Source: Azorhizobium oxalatiphilum (GTDB lineage: Bacteria > Pseudomonadota > Alphaproteobacteria > Rhizobiales > Xanthobacteraceae). From it: a DNA stretch of 64,000 nucleotides. Under the pieces are notes generated by a model. That model searched no databases and was not told the origin of the DNA. It saw nothing but the letters and a program-made list of their open reading frames with translations. The position numbers and the translations under genes were made by a program. How positions within the stretch are numbered: the first letter of the stretch is position 1; the number at the start of each line of letters is the position of its first letter. The stretch covers positions 124,001 to 188,000 of the forward strand of contig NZ_BMCT01000008.1 of assembly GCF_014635325.1 (NCBI RefSeq), read 5' to 3'. Of this stretch, positions 1-8,431 are shown piece after piece.

Positions 1-75
1 GCGTTCCGGTTCGGCCAGGAAGCTTTCGTGAAATCGTTCGAACAGGCTCTCGGCCGGAGGGGTCACGACTGCCAT
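1..75 (-). CDS. 5' end of an unidentified gene leaving the window
   Basis: An ATG at 75-73 on the minus strand opens a frame of 25 codons that runs without a stop off the left edge. The peptide begins MAVVTPPAESLFERF. A GGAG sits only two bases before the ATG, which is close for a ribosome binding site. It lies 132 bp beyond the stop of the minus-strand glycosyltransferase and in the same direction, so it could be the next gene of the capsule locus. Too little is visible to assign a family, and the start is a guess. Confidence 0.4.
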   Translation of the reverse strand, partial: MAVVTPPAESLFERFHESFLAEPER

Positions 76-207
76 GTCTCCAGTGTGTTGGGCCGGCGCG
101 CGTCAATGCGCGCTCTCGGTCCCATGGTCGCGGGACATGCCATGCGGGCGAGACAAACCCGGATGGCTGCCGCGGGCAAGCCGTGTGCGATGCTGTTCAC
201 GGCGGTG

Positions 208-1626
208 TCAGACCGGGTCGGCCGATGAGTTTCCGGCGCGGGCAACCGCGGGAATGCCGGCATCGTCCTGGGTATCGGCCATGGGCCGCCGGGGGCGTGC
301 CTTGATGTTGCTTGCGGCCAGTTCAGCCTGCCGCTTGGCGGAGCACTCGGACAGGAAGCGCTCGATGGCAGTGAAATAGGCCTCGCGCTCGTCCATGGCG
401 TCCTGCATCGGCCGGGGCTGAGCCCTGGGGCGTTCGCCGTTCGTCCAGTGCCGGATGGCGGCATCCCAGGCGCGGGCATCCTGCGCGGGCAGCAGCAGGG
501 CCTGATTGTCCACCACTTCCCGATGGGCCGGGATGTCGGACGCCATCACCGGGACGCCGAGGCGGGCGGCCTCGATCAGCGGCAGGCCGAAGCCTTCCGC
601 GTGCGAGGGCATGAGCAGGCCGAGCGCGCCGGCAAGCAGGCGCTTCAGCGAGGGGCTCGACAGGCCGGAGACCACGTGCACCCGGCGGCGCAGGCTGGGA
701 CTGTCGTGCAACTGGCCGAGAATCTCTCCGCTGCGCCATGCGGGCGAGCCGATGATGACGAGGTGCGGCGCGTCTTCGCCCATGTCGGCGGTGAGCCCGC
801 GCCAGACGTCCAGCAGCAGCGCATGATTCTTGCGGGGCTCGATGGCGCCGCAGATGACGAAATATTTGGTCCCCGCCAGCTCGGGATCCGGGTCACACGG
901 CGTGTGAAACACGCGCGGCACGGGGAGCGGCTGGGCCAGCGTCATGATGTCGGTGCGGCCGAAGCGGGCGAGCGCATCGGTGACGGTGCGCTGGGCCGAT
1001 TCGGTTGTGACCAGCAGGCCGGCGGCATGGCGCGCCGTGGAGGCCACCATGGTGGCATGGTGCCGGGCGGAGGAGCGCGAGACATAGTGCGGCGTGTCGA
1101 GCGGGATCACGTCGTGCAGCATGAAGACCGGCGTGACGTCGGGCCGCTTGTCGAGCCAGCGCAGGAAGAAGGGCATGGCAAGGCTGATGTGGCCGACGTT
1201 CACATAGACGGCGCGGTCCGGAACATGGGTGGCGGTGGAGCCGCCCAAGGTGAAGCCGGTGGCGCCCAGCATGGAGCCCATGCGCTTGACCCGCTGCCAA
1301 TTGGAGAAGCGCGGGGGCAGGACCATGTCGGTATCGAGCGCGTTGCCGCCCTTCAGCTCCTCGACGAGGCCATGCCAGAGGGCGTCATCCTCGATGCTGC
1401 GCCGTTCCGCCCAGAGGCGCTGCAGCCGGACGAGGCCGCGCCGCACCAGATGCGGGCTGAAGACGCGCATGCCCCAGGCGGTGGGCATCACGCCCACGCA
1501 GGGTTGCGCGGTGTGGCGGAACAGGCGGGCGGCGAGGGCGAAATCCACGCGGTCGATCCCGCGCGGAGTACGGCTGAGCGGGCCGTAAAAGAGGCGCGTC
1601 ACATCATACGCGATGGGAACGGTCAC
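208..1626 (-). CDS. Glycosyltransferase, GT4 family (GT-B fold)
   Basis: This 472-residue protein is a retaining GT-B glycosyltransferase of the family-4 type, expected to add a sugar from a nucleotide-sugar donor at the cytoplasmic face during polysaccharide assembly. The C-terminal donor-binding half has the typical 'CGAIEPRKNH' strand-loop and the EX7E signature in 'EGFGLPLIEAARLGVPV'. The frame is open upstream to an ATG at 1731, but a GTG at 1626 has GGAG seven bases upstream and gives a protein starting VTVPIAYDVTRLF, so I place the start there. It is divergent from the next glycosyltransferase across about 500 bp. The region before 'RGIDRVDF' suggests an N-terminal domain that differs from its neighbour. 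Sugar specificity cannot be read. The last 35 or so residues are Ala/Arg-rich and probably not part of the fold. Confidence 0.85.
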   Translation of the reverse strand: MTVPIAYDVTRLFYGPLSRTPRGIDRVDFALAARLFRHTAQPCVGVMPTAWGMRVFSPHLVRRGLVRLQRLWAERRSIEDDALWHGLVEELKGGNALDTDMVLPPRFSNWQRVKRMGSMLGATGFTLGGSTATHVPDRAVYVNVGHISLAMPFFLRWLDKRPDVTPVFMLHDVIPLDTPHYVSRSSARHHATMVASTARHAAGLLVTTESAQRTVTDALARFGRTDIMTLAQPLPVPRVFHTPCDPDPELAGTKYFVICGAIEPRKNHALLLDVWRGLTADMGEDAPHLVIIGSPAWRSGEILGQLHDSPSLRRRVHVVSGLSSPSLKRLLAGALGLLMPSHAEGFGLPLIEAARLGVPVMASDIPAHREVVDNQALLLPAQDARAWDAAIRHWTNGERPRAQPRPMQDAMDEREAYFTAIERFLSECSAKRQAELAASNIKARPRRPMADTQDDAGIPAVARAGNSSADPV

Positions 1627-2124
1627 CTGTGAGCTCCGACACCGACACAGCGATCTTTCATGCACCCACCTTGGCTGAGCCAGGACGTCCGAGAAATAGA
1701 ATTCGCTCGATCGCTCATGCGCCAGATGCACGCATGTGCCTTATTGGCAGCATCGGGGGGCAAGGGCAACCATTTCACTCCCAGTAAGGGCGAATTTCTT
1801 CTGCGTCGCTGGGGAAGCTCAGCCTGAGCGCACGCACGTACCGTTGATGAAGAATCTACATAGACTGTTATCAAAATACCCGGATAAGGCGGGCCTGACT
1901 TAAAGGCGTGTTCCGCTCGGATGGAGGCCGCAGTCCGATCAAGGCAGATCTTCTCCTTTGCAGAGGGGAAGGCCTGATCGCCGATCAGCCTGCTTCACCC
2001 TGATCGAAACAGGCTCCGCAGGCGGGAATTGCCCTTGGCCGGCGCGCAGAGTTGCCTCGCGGCCATTTTCATGGCGTCTTCCGCGTCCCTTCCCCCGCCG
2101 CGCTTTCCCCGAAGGACCCTGACC
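1627..2124. promoter_or_regulatory. Divergent intergenic region between two glycosyltransferases
   Basis: These 498 bp separate two divergent glycosyltransferase genes and should hold both promoters. The stretch around 1850-1895 is clearly more A/T-rich than its surroundings, as expected of promoter DNA. At 1974-1988 there is a near-perfect palindrome, CTGATCG-C-CGATCAG, followed by another TGATCG at about 1999; this could be a dyad operator. I see no convincing small gene here. No -35/-10 pair is clear enough to call. Confidence 0.4.
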
Positions 2125-3450
2125 ATGAACCCGGCCCGGCCGACTTCCATCATGATCGACGGCTACAATCTCGGCCTGGAGAAGGGGACGGGCGTCGCAA
2201 CTTATGCGCGCAACCTGAGCTATGCGTGCCGGGATCTCGGGGCGCGGACGGAGATCCTCTACGGCGCCCCCTTCGGCCCCGGACGCTCCGATTTCCTGCG
2301 TGAGATTTCCTTCTTCGATCCGTTCCAGCCGCAGACGGCGTGGGACATCGCCCTGCGCGAGGCAGGACGTCTCGTGCCGCGTCCGTTCGGGGCGCGCGCC
2401 TTCGAGGTGCCGGTCACAGGCAGCGTCATCATCGAAAGCCAGAAATCGCGGCTGCCGTATTTCAACCGGATCTGGAACGCCACCGACCTGTTCGGCGCGG
2501 CGACGACGCAGTTCGCCATCACCAACGGCTTCATGCGCGTGCGGAACCTGCCGCCCGTGGACATCATGCACTGGACCTATCCGCTGCCGCTGACGCTGCC
2601 GGGGGCGAAGAACATCTACACGCTGCACGACCTCGTGCCGCTGCGCCTGCCCTACACTACGCTCGACCACAAGGGGCGCTACCTGCGCCTGTCGCAGAAG
2701 CTGGTGCAGCAGGCGGACCATATCGTCACAGTCTCGGAGACCTCGCGGCAGGACATCATCGACCTTCTGGGCTGCCCGCCGGAGAAGGTGACGAACACCT
2801 ATCAGGCGGCGGAAATCCCGGCCAAATACCTGAATCGCTCCGAGGACGAGGTGCGGGCCGACATCGAGGGCGCATTCGGCCTGCCCTACAAGGGCTATTT
2901 CCTCTTCTTCGGCGCCATCGAGCCGAAGAAGAATGTGGGCCGGCTGATCGAGGCCTATCTGGGCACGCAGCTCGACACGCCGCTGGTGCTGCTTGGCACT
3001 TCCGCCTGGAAGTCGAAGGAGGAGCTGCGCCTCCTCAAGGACAATGCCCAGCAGTATGTGGAGCAGGTCGGCACGCGCACCTTCACCCGCGAGCGGGTGC
3101 GGCGATTGGAATATGCGCCCTTCTCCCTGCTCACCAGCGTCATCCGGGGCGCGAAGGCGACCGTGTTCCCTTCGCTCTACGAGGGCTTCGGCCTGCCGAT
3201 CCTGGAGAGCATGCTGCTCGGTACCCCGGTGATCACTTCCAATCTCGGAGCCACCAAAGAGATCGCCGGGGATGCGGCGCTGCTGGTGGACCCCTATGAC
3301 ACGGGCAGCATCGCCCGCGCGCTGCGGGAGATCGACGACAACGAGACGCTGCGGGCAGATCTTGCCGCCCGCGGCCGGGTGCGGGCAGAGTTCTTTTCCA
3401 TGGCCCGTTATGCGGAACGCATCGGTGCGCTGTATGAGGGGCTGGCGTGA
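2125..3450 (+). CDS. Glycosyltransferase, GT4 family (GT-B fold)
   Basis: This 441-residue protein is a second GT4-type glycosyltransferase. The donor-binding half carries 'FFGAIEPKKNVGRLIEAY' and the EX7E motif in 'YEGFGLPILESMLLGTPV', and the N-terminal half has 'HDLVPLRLPYTTLDHKGRYLRLSQKL', typical of mannosyl- or rhamnosyl-type enzymes of this family. The chosen ATG has AAGGA eight bases upstream; the frame extends to 2029 but without such a site. Its stop codon overlaps the first possible start of the downstream methyltransferase (GTGA), which points to translational coupling. It probably contributes one linkage of the capsule or O-chain repeat unit; donor and acceptor are unknown. Confidence 0.87.
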   Translation: MNPARPTSIMIDGYNLGLEKGTGVATYARNLSYACRDLGARTEILYGAPFGPGRSDFLREISFFDPFQPQTAWDIALREAGRLVPRPFGARAFEVPVTGSVIIESQKSRLPYFNRIWNATDLFGAATTQFAITNGFMRVRNLPPVDIMHWTYPLPLTLPGAKNIYTLHDLVPLRLPYTTLDHKGRYLRLSQKLVQQADHIVTVSETSRQDIIDLLGCPPEKVTNTYQAAEIPAKYLNRSEDEVRADIEGAFGLPYKGYFLFFGAIEPKKNVGRLIEAYLGTQLDTPLVLLGTSAWKSKEELRLLKDNAQQYVEQVGTRTFTRERVRRLEYAPFSLLTSVIRGAKATVFPSLYEGFGLPILESMLLGTPVITSNLGATKEIAGDAALLVDPYDTGSIARALREIDDNETLRADLAARGRVRAEFFSMARYAERIGALYEGLA

Positions 3451-4562
3451 GGGGAATGAAGACCTTCATAAGCCGTGCCTGGTCAGGGAAACGGGCCGCC
3501 GCAGCCAAGGGCAGCCGAGACGATTTTGGTGTTGGAGTTGGTGTGATGGACCATAATGAGTTGATGGCGCTGCTGCGGCTGACCAACGAAAGCGCGCAGC
3601 CCAACATCAATGCCCTCAGCTTCCGCCTGCGCAACCTCGATGCCATGGCGCTCAATCTCAAATTCTTCGGCTATGAGCTTGCCAAGGCGCTGGCCGCCGG
3701 CCTTCCGCATCGCCCCGATCTCGCACCGGCTCCCGTGGGCTTGAAGAGCAAGCCCTCGACCCAGGCGGACATGGAGAGCGACTGGGCCGCCTATTGGTGC
3801 GGGCAGCTCAACATCCCCGTGGTCTTCCATCGGAAGATATGGGAGTTCGCCTTCATGCTGCAGGCGCTGTGGGAGCGCGATCTGCTGAAGGAAGGCATGC
3901 GGGGCGTCGGCTTCGGGTGCGGCACCGAACCCATTCCGAGCTATCTCGCCTCGCGTGGGATCGACGTCACCGTGACCGACCTCGCCCCCGACGAGTCTGC
4001 GGGGCGCGGATGGTCGAACACCAACCAGCACACCGCCACTCTTGAGCATGCCTTCAAGAGCGATCTTGTCAGCCGTGAGCTGTTCGACCGCCATGTCCGG
4101 CTTGCCTATGTGGACATGAACGATATTCCGCCGGCCCTGCGGGACTATGATTTCTGCTGGTCCATCTGCGCGCTGGAGCACCTGGGTTCCATCGCCAAGG
4201 GGCTGGATTTCATCCAGAACTCACTGGATACGCTGAAGCCGGGCGGCGTTGCCGTTCACACCACCGAGTTCAATTTCCTGAACGATCAGGAAACCATCGA
4301 CAACTGGCCCACGGTGCTGTTCCAGCGCCAGCACTTCCAGAGCATCGCGGAACGGCTGCGGATGCTCGGCCACGACGTGGCGGAGCTGGATTTCGCGATC
4401 GGCAACAAGCCGCTGGACCGCTTCATCGACGTCCCGCCGTGGGAGCACGACATGACGGACTATGTGCGGTCGAACTGGGGCGACGGCCACGTCCACCTGA
4501 AGCTGAGCATCGACGGATTTCCCAGCACCTGCTTCGGCCTGATCATTCGGAAGCGCGCCTGA
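3447..4562 (+). CDS. SAM-dependent methyltransferase (class I), polysaccharide-associated
   Basis: This protein of up to 371 residues has the glycine-rich SAM-binding motif I in 'GVGFGCGTEPIPSYLASRGIDVTVTDLAP', with an acidic residue at the end of strand 2 and the later 'FCWSICALEHLGS' typical of class I methyltransferases. It sits directly behind a glycosyltransferase, so methylation of a sugar in the surface glycan is the simplest role. Two starts compete: GTG at 3447, overlapping the previous stop and preceded by GAGGGG, and ATG at 3546, preceded by GGAG eight bases upstream. The first 33 residues are low complexity, which favours the later one. Its 3' end overlaps that of the convergent minus-strand gene by 20 bp. 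Confidence 0.8.
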   Translation: MRGMKTFISRAWSGKRAAAAKGSRDDFGVGVGVMDHNELMALLRLTNESAQPNINALSFRLRNLDAMALNLKFFGYELAKALAAGLPHRPDLAPAPVGLKSKPSTQADMESDWAAYWCGQLNIPVVFHRKIWEFAFMLQALWERDLLKEGMRGVGFGCGTEPIPSYLASRGIDVTVTDLAPDESAGRGWSNTNQHTATLEHAFKSDLVSRELFDRHVRLAYVDMNDIPPALRDYDFCWSICALEHLGSIAKGLDFIQNSLDTLKPGGVAVHTTEFNFLNDQETIDNWPTVLFQRQHFQSIAERLRMLGHDVAELDFAIGNKPLDRFIDVPPWEHDMTDYVRSNWGDGHVHLKLSIDGFPSTCFGLIIRKRA

Positions 4563-5601
4563 CGGAGGTCTCTTCGTCGGCCAGTACCACGGCGGATCTC
4601 ACGTCCAGCAGTCCCTCGATGGCGCCCTCCCGCATGATGATGCGCAGCTGGATGGGCTCGCGGGGATCGCGCACGTCGAAATGCGCGGATAGCTGGAAGC
4701 GCCCCTGGACCGGGACGGCGAAATGCTCCAGGGCGATGACTTCGCCGTGGAAGATGTCGATGTCGAAATGGTTGCCCGAGAAATTCTCGCGGACCTCGAT
4801 CTCCAGCGACACGGTCCATGATCCCATCGGCAGATTGAGATAGGGCCCGTAGCAGATGCAGCGGGCCGGCCCGAGCATTTCGATCGTGCCCAGCAGGATG
4901 TCGTTGGGCGGGTCGCCGGCAATGAACATTTCCTGCGGCCAGTCTATCTGCTCCAGCCTGCGCCCGGCCATGATCGGCTTGAGGCCGGCATTGACGGCGC
5001 GGATGACGTCCGCGTCCGGCCGGGACAGACCTTCGAGCGCCCGCTCGCTGGGGCGGGCATGCGGCCAGCGGGCCAGCAGCACCTCTTCGAGTGGCGAATC
5101 CAGCGTGAAGTCGCCGTCGAGATCCGCGCGCCGCATGATCGCCGCCAGCTGATGGTCGGAAATGTCCATCTGGAACTGGAGGGCGATGGCGCGGAAGAAC
5201 TCGCCCAGCGTCAGCTCATATTCGCGGCGCAGGACCAGTAGATTGTCGCTGGCGATGAGGTCGCCGATGGCGATCAGGCACTGGTGGGTCAGGCGCACGG
5301 CCCAGGTCCACGCCATCCCGCGCTCGCGCACCACATATCCCGTGATGTCGTTCGGGCTTTCGAGAAAGGCGACGGACGGCGCCTGGAGCTTCATGAAGAC
5401 CTCGACGAGCGCCCGTTCGGGGCAGTCGGCGAAGAAGAAGACGTGCGGTTGGCGGCGGTTGGCCCAGGCTTCCTTGAGCTGGGCCAGTTCGCCGGCCACC
5501 ATGTAGTCGACCTCGCTCAGCATCTCGTCGGTGAGCTGGCGCATCAGGAAGACGCAGCACTGGGTAAAGCCCGAGGGCGGGCCGAAGGTGGTGATCAGCA
5601 T
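4543..5601 (-). CDS. Uncharacterised protein of the capsule export operon
   Basis: This 352-residue protein has no motif I can place. The N-terminal half is mostly helical in character ('MLSEVDYMVAGELAQLKEAWANRR', 'YELTLGEFFRAIALQFQMD'), with 'FFADCPERALVEVFMKLQAPSVAFLESP', which resembles the ends of a small alpha/beta nucleotide-binding core. The C-terminal third, from about residue 230, is beta-rich and reads like a jelly-roll carbohydrate-binding module ('GSWTVSLEIEVRENFSGNHFDIDIFHGE'). It follows kpsT on the same strand with a 39-bp gap, so it is probably co-transcribed with the exporter and may act on the glycan or its initiation. No signal peptide is visible. The coding frame is secure; the function is not known. 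Confidence 0.7.
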   Translation of the reverse strand: MLITTFGPPSGFTQCCVFLMRQLTDEMLSEVDYMVAGELAQLKEAWANRRQPHVFFFADCPERALVEVFMKLQAPSVAFLESPNDITGYVVRERGMAWTWAVRLTHQCLIAIGDLIASDNLLVLRREYELTLGEFFRAIALQFQMDISDHQLAAIMRRADLDGDFTLDSPLEEVLLARWPHARPSERALEGLSRPDADVIRAVNAGLKPIMAGRRLEQIDWPQEMFIAGDPPNDILLGTIEMLGPARCICYGPYLNLPMGSWTVSLEIEVRENFSGNHFDIDIFHGEVIALEHFAVPVQGRFQLSAHFDVRDPREPIQLRIIMREGAIEGLLDVRSAVVLADEETSVRRASE

Positions 5602-5640
5602 GACCGGCCGGCTCCGGCAGGGCGGCCATCCGCCTGTTCG

Positions 5641-6357
5641 TCAGATGGTCTCATAGATGCGCAGGGCCAGTTCCAGATCCTCGAACACCCGTCCGCGTCC
5701 GTTCTTCAGCACCAGCGCCTTCTTGCAGTAATTGCGGATGATGTGCATGTCGTGGCTGACGAGGATCATGGCGCAATGGGCGCGTTTGACGAACATTTCG
5801 TCGTGGCATTTGCGCTGGAAGCGCTGGTCGCCCACCGAGATCATTTCGTCCACGAGGAAGCAGTCGAAGTCCACCGCCAGCGACAGGCCGAACATGAGAC
5901 GGCTGCGCATGCCGGTCGAATAGGTCTTCACCGGCAGGCTCAGCAGCCGCCCCAGTTCCGCGAAATCATCGACGCGTGCCACGGCCTCGGTCTCGTCCAC
6001 GCCATAGAGGCGCGCGATGAAGCGCACATTGTCGAGGCCGCTCATATTCACATCGAAGCCACCGGCGAACGCGATGGGCCACGACATGGACATGCCAAAG
6101 CTCATGGTGCCGTGGGTGGGATGCTCCACCCCGCCGATGATCTTCATGAGCGTGGATTTGCCGGCCCCGTTGCGGCCGAGGACGGCGATCTTCTCGCCTC
6201 TGCCGACGTCGAAGCTGATGCGATCCAGAACACGGCGCACCCCGATCGGGGTGTGATACTCCTTCACGATGCCATCGAGCCGGATGACGCCGTCCGTGAT
6301 CGGCGGCACCAGGGGGGCTGGAAGCGCATGGTCGGGGCGTACCAGCACGTCCGTCAC
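5641..6357 (-). CDS. kpsT: Capsular polysaccharide ABC exporter, ATP-binding protein (KpsT/Wzt type)
   Basis: This 238-residue ATPase powers export of a finished polysaccharide through the KpsM-type channel. It has Walker A 'GRNGAGKST' (residues 61-69), the modified signature 'YSTGMRSRL' (146-154), Walker B 'FDCFLVDEM' (164-172) and the H-loop 'LVSHD'. The YSTGM signature and short length, with no C-terminal carbohydrate-binding domain as in Wzt, match KpsT, BexA and RkpS. Its ATG overlaps the stop of the KpsE-like gene upstream (ATGA). It is the fourth link in a chain of overlapping genes, kpsE-kpsM-kpsE-kpsT. Confidence 0.93.
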   Translation of the reverse strand: MTDVLVRPDHALPAPLVPPITDGVIRLDGIVKEYHTPIGVRRVLDRISFDVGRGEKIAVLGRNGAGKSTLMKIIGGVEHPTHGTMSFGMSMSWPIAFAGGFDVNMSGLDNVRFIARLYGVDETEAVARVDDFAELGRLLSLPVKTYSTGMRSRLMFGLSLAVDFDCFLVDEMISVGDQRFQRKCHDEMFVKRAHCAMILVSHDMHIIRNYCKKALVLKNGRGRVFEDLELALRIYETI

Positions 6358-7598
6358 GCCTGATGTTCCATCGTATTGGAGATGATGCTGCGGGCGATCC
6401 AGTAGATGCAGAAGGCAAGAAAGGCGACGACGAGAATGCCCTGCATCCGCTTGGGCTGATCCGCCTGGTCCGGCAGGCTGGGTTCCGTGATCTTCTGCAG
6501 ATAGATCCGCTGCGACTGGGCTTCCTGCCGGGCGCTTTCCAGAGAGGCCGTCGCAACCGCCATCGCACGGGCCGCGAGTTCGCGCTCGATGACCAGCAGT
6601 TCGTAGCCCTGCAACTTCGAGGCGATGGAATTCGCACCGCCCACCACATTCTTCTGCTGCTTCTGCATCTCCGCGCGATAGGCGACGATGCGTTCACGCA
6701 GCGGCGCGATGGCGGGGCTTTCCGGCGCCATGGCCATCTGCTGGGAGAGGGAGGCTTCCAGACGGGCGATCTCGGTGGTCATCCTGCCCAGGATGGCCAG
6801 AGAGGCGGTGGATTCCTTTTCCGGATCGACCACGAGCTGCGTGTTGCGATACGTGGCGAGGCGGGTTTCCACGTCGCTCAGGCGGACCTGCGCGTCCTTG
6901 ACCATGGCCTCGGAGAACTTCACCGCATCCTCGTTGGAGCGCAGGTTCAGCTTATTCACGAATTGTTCGGCCGTCTGGATCAGGGCAGCGGCGAGAACCT
7001 CGGCATCCTCGGGACGATATGCGCGCGCGACCAGGGTCGAGATTCCGGTGGCGCCGTCGGTTTCAACGGAGACCAGACGCTTGTAGGCGCGGAAGAACTG
7101 GTCTTCGTTCTCCTTGCCGAAAAAGCTCGGGTAGCGGTTGAACATGTCGGCTTCGGAGCGCTGCATGATGTCCCGCAGGCCTGCGGTCTTGGCCAGCGCG
7201 GCCGCGGCGTCGCGGGAAATCATGTATTCCGAGACGGCATATGTCTCATCCGCCGCCCGCGCCATGCTCTCGCTCTGGATCATGGACGACAGGCTGGCAC
7301 CGGTGCTGCGCGCGGACGAGCGCACCAGAAACTTGGCTTCGGAGAGATAGACGTCCGAGGCGATCAACCCGAAATAGACAATGGCCGAGAGCACAGGCAG
7401 CGCGAAGAGCACCGCAAACAGCCCGTAGCGACGCCAGAGCGGCTTCGCGTGCGGATCTTCCCCGACCTGCGGGCCATCCGCGGGCTGTTGGGCCTGGATG
7501 GGAACCAGCTCGATGCGACGCCGCGCCGGAAGCTGCAGCGGCTGCTGATCGGCGATCCGGGCCTCGGGGCGGGTGGTGCCGGTGGCGGTCTCGTTCAT
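6354..7598 (-). CDS. kpsE: Capsule export inner-membrane co-polymerase, KpsE-like (first copy)
   Basis: This 414-residue protein is a PCP-3/KpsE-type periplasmic adaptor that links the ABC exporter to the outer-membrane export protein. One membrane segment is near residues 68-90 ('LFAVLFALPVLSAIVYFGLI') and a second is at the C-terminus ('GILVVAFLAFCIYWIARSII'); between them is a long periplasmic helical domain ('LSQQMAMAPESPAIAPLRERIVAYRAEMQKQ'). The N-terminal 50 or so residues are cytoplasmic and Pro/Gln-rich. I start it at the ATG that overlaps the kpsM stop (ATGA); an upstream ATG at 7664 would put 70 bp inside kpsM. A second, diverged KpsE-like gene lies on the other side of kpsM. Confidence 0.88.
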   Translation of the reverse strand: MNETATGTTRPEARIADQQPLQLPARRRIELVPIQAQQPADGPQVGEDPHAKPLWRRYGLFAVLFALPVLSAIVYFGLIASDVYLSEAKFLVRSSARSTGASLSSMIQSESMARAADETYAVSEYMISRDAAAALAKTAGLRDIMQRSEADMFNRYPSFFGKENEDQFFRAYKRLVSVETDGATGISTLVARAYRPEDAEVLAAALIQTAEQFVNKLNLRSNEDAVKFSEAMVKDAQVRLSDVETRLATYRNTQLVVDPEKESTASLAILGRMTTEIARLEASLSQQMAMAPESPAIAPLRERIVAYRAEMQKQQKNVVGGANSIASKLQGYELLVIERELAARAMAVATASLESARQEAQSQRIYLQKITEPSLPDQADQPKRMQGILVVAFLAFCIYWIARSIISNTMEHQA

Positions 7599-8431
7599 GA
7601 CAGGTGCACGCGTTTTGCGGCCGCCCGTACCAGGGCGAGGCCGAGCGCCATGTTCAGCGTGCATACGATCAGCATGTATCCAATGTCGAACTGCGCGTGA
7701 ACGGAGGGGCCGAAGAGCCCGCCGCGGAACATCTCGAAGGGCGCGACGAGCGGCGACCAGGCCAGAACCTTCTGGGCCTTCTCGGGCATCCAGGAGAGCA
7801 TGTAGAAGGCGCCCGTCGCCGGAATGGTGATGTACATCATCGGCGGAATGAAACGGCCGACAGCCTCACTCAATTCCGCCAGGCCCGCGATACACATGCC
7901 GAAACCGAAGCCGAGCCAGGCGATGAAGAACCAGCCGCTGATCAGCAGCAGCGGATCGTGGATCGCGGGTATCACATCGGCCAGATAGAGCGGGATGTAG
8001 GCAATGAAGAACGCCGCGAGGCCACCGAGAACCTCCAGCACCACCTGTCCGCTCAGGATGTCCACCATGCGCACGTTGCGGTGAAACATGAGGCCGGCAT
8101 TCTGGGCGATGGCGTGCCCCATGTGCATGACGATGTGACGCCAGGTCGTCAGCATGGTGTAGCCGGTCAGCACGAAGGGGACGAGGCCGATGCCGTGGCC
8201 ATGGTCCATGCCGGCCATCGACCACATGATCATGACGGACACAGTCATGAGCAGCGGTTCGCCCATGATCCAGAAAAAGCCGAGGTTCTCGTGCCCGTAG
8301 CGCGAGAGCGCGCCGCGCAGCATGAGCGCGACCTGCACGCGGAGCTGGACTTTCAGCGCCTCCGGAAAGGAGCGCCTGCCTTCGACGGGGGGCAGCTCCG
8401 CGAAGCGCAGGGCGCGATCGAGAAGCCTCAT
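7595..8431 (-). CDS. kpsM: Capsular polysaccharide ABC exporter, permease (KpsM/Wzm type)
   Basis: This 278-residue ABC-2 type permease has about six membrane segments (for example 'VLTGYTMLTTWRHIVM', 'VLEVLGGLAAFFIAYIPLYLADVI', 'LLISGWFFIAWLGFGFGMCIAGL' and 'IGYMLIVCTLNMALGLALV'). With KpsT it forms the inner-membrane channel for a lipid-linked capsular polysaccharide. Its ATG overlaps the stop of the upstream KpsE-like gene, and its own stop overlaps the start of the next one. The segment 'IPATGAFYMLSWMPEKAQKVLAWSPLVAPFEMFRGGLFG' is typical of the C-terminal part of KpsM, BexB and RkpT. Confidence 0.92.
   Translation of the reverse strand: MRLLDRALRFAELPPVEGRRSFPEALKVQLRVQVALMLRGALSRYGHENLGFFWIMGEPLLMTVSVMIMWSMAGMDHGHGIGLVPFVLTGYTMLTTWRHIVMHMGHAIAQNAGLMFHRNVRMVDILSGQVVLEVLGGLAAFFIAYIPLYLADVIPAIHDPLLLISGWFFIAWLGFGFGMCIAGLAELSEAVGRFIPPMMYITIPATGAFYMLSWMPEKAQKVLAWSPLVAPFEMFRGGLFGPSVHAQFDIGYMLIVCTLNMALGLALVRAAAKRVHLS

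Noticed and set aside
5284-7700. Plus-strand frames of 350-450 codons across kpsT and kpsE
   Set aside because: They are antisense to genes with clear Walker motifs and membrane segments, and lack ribosome binding sites and family features.
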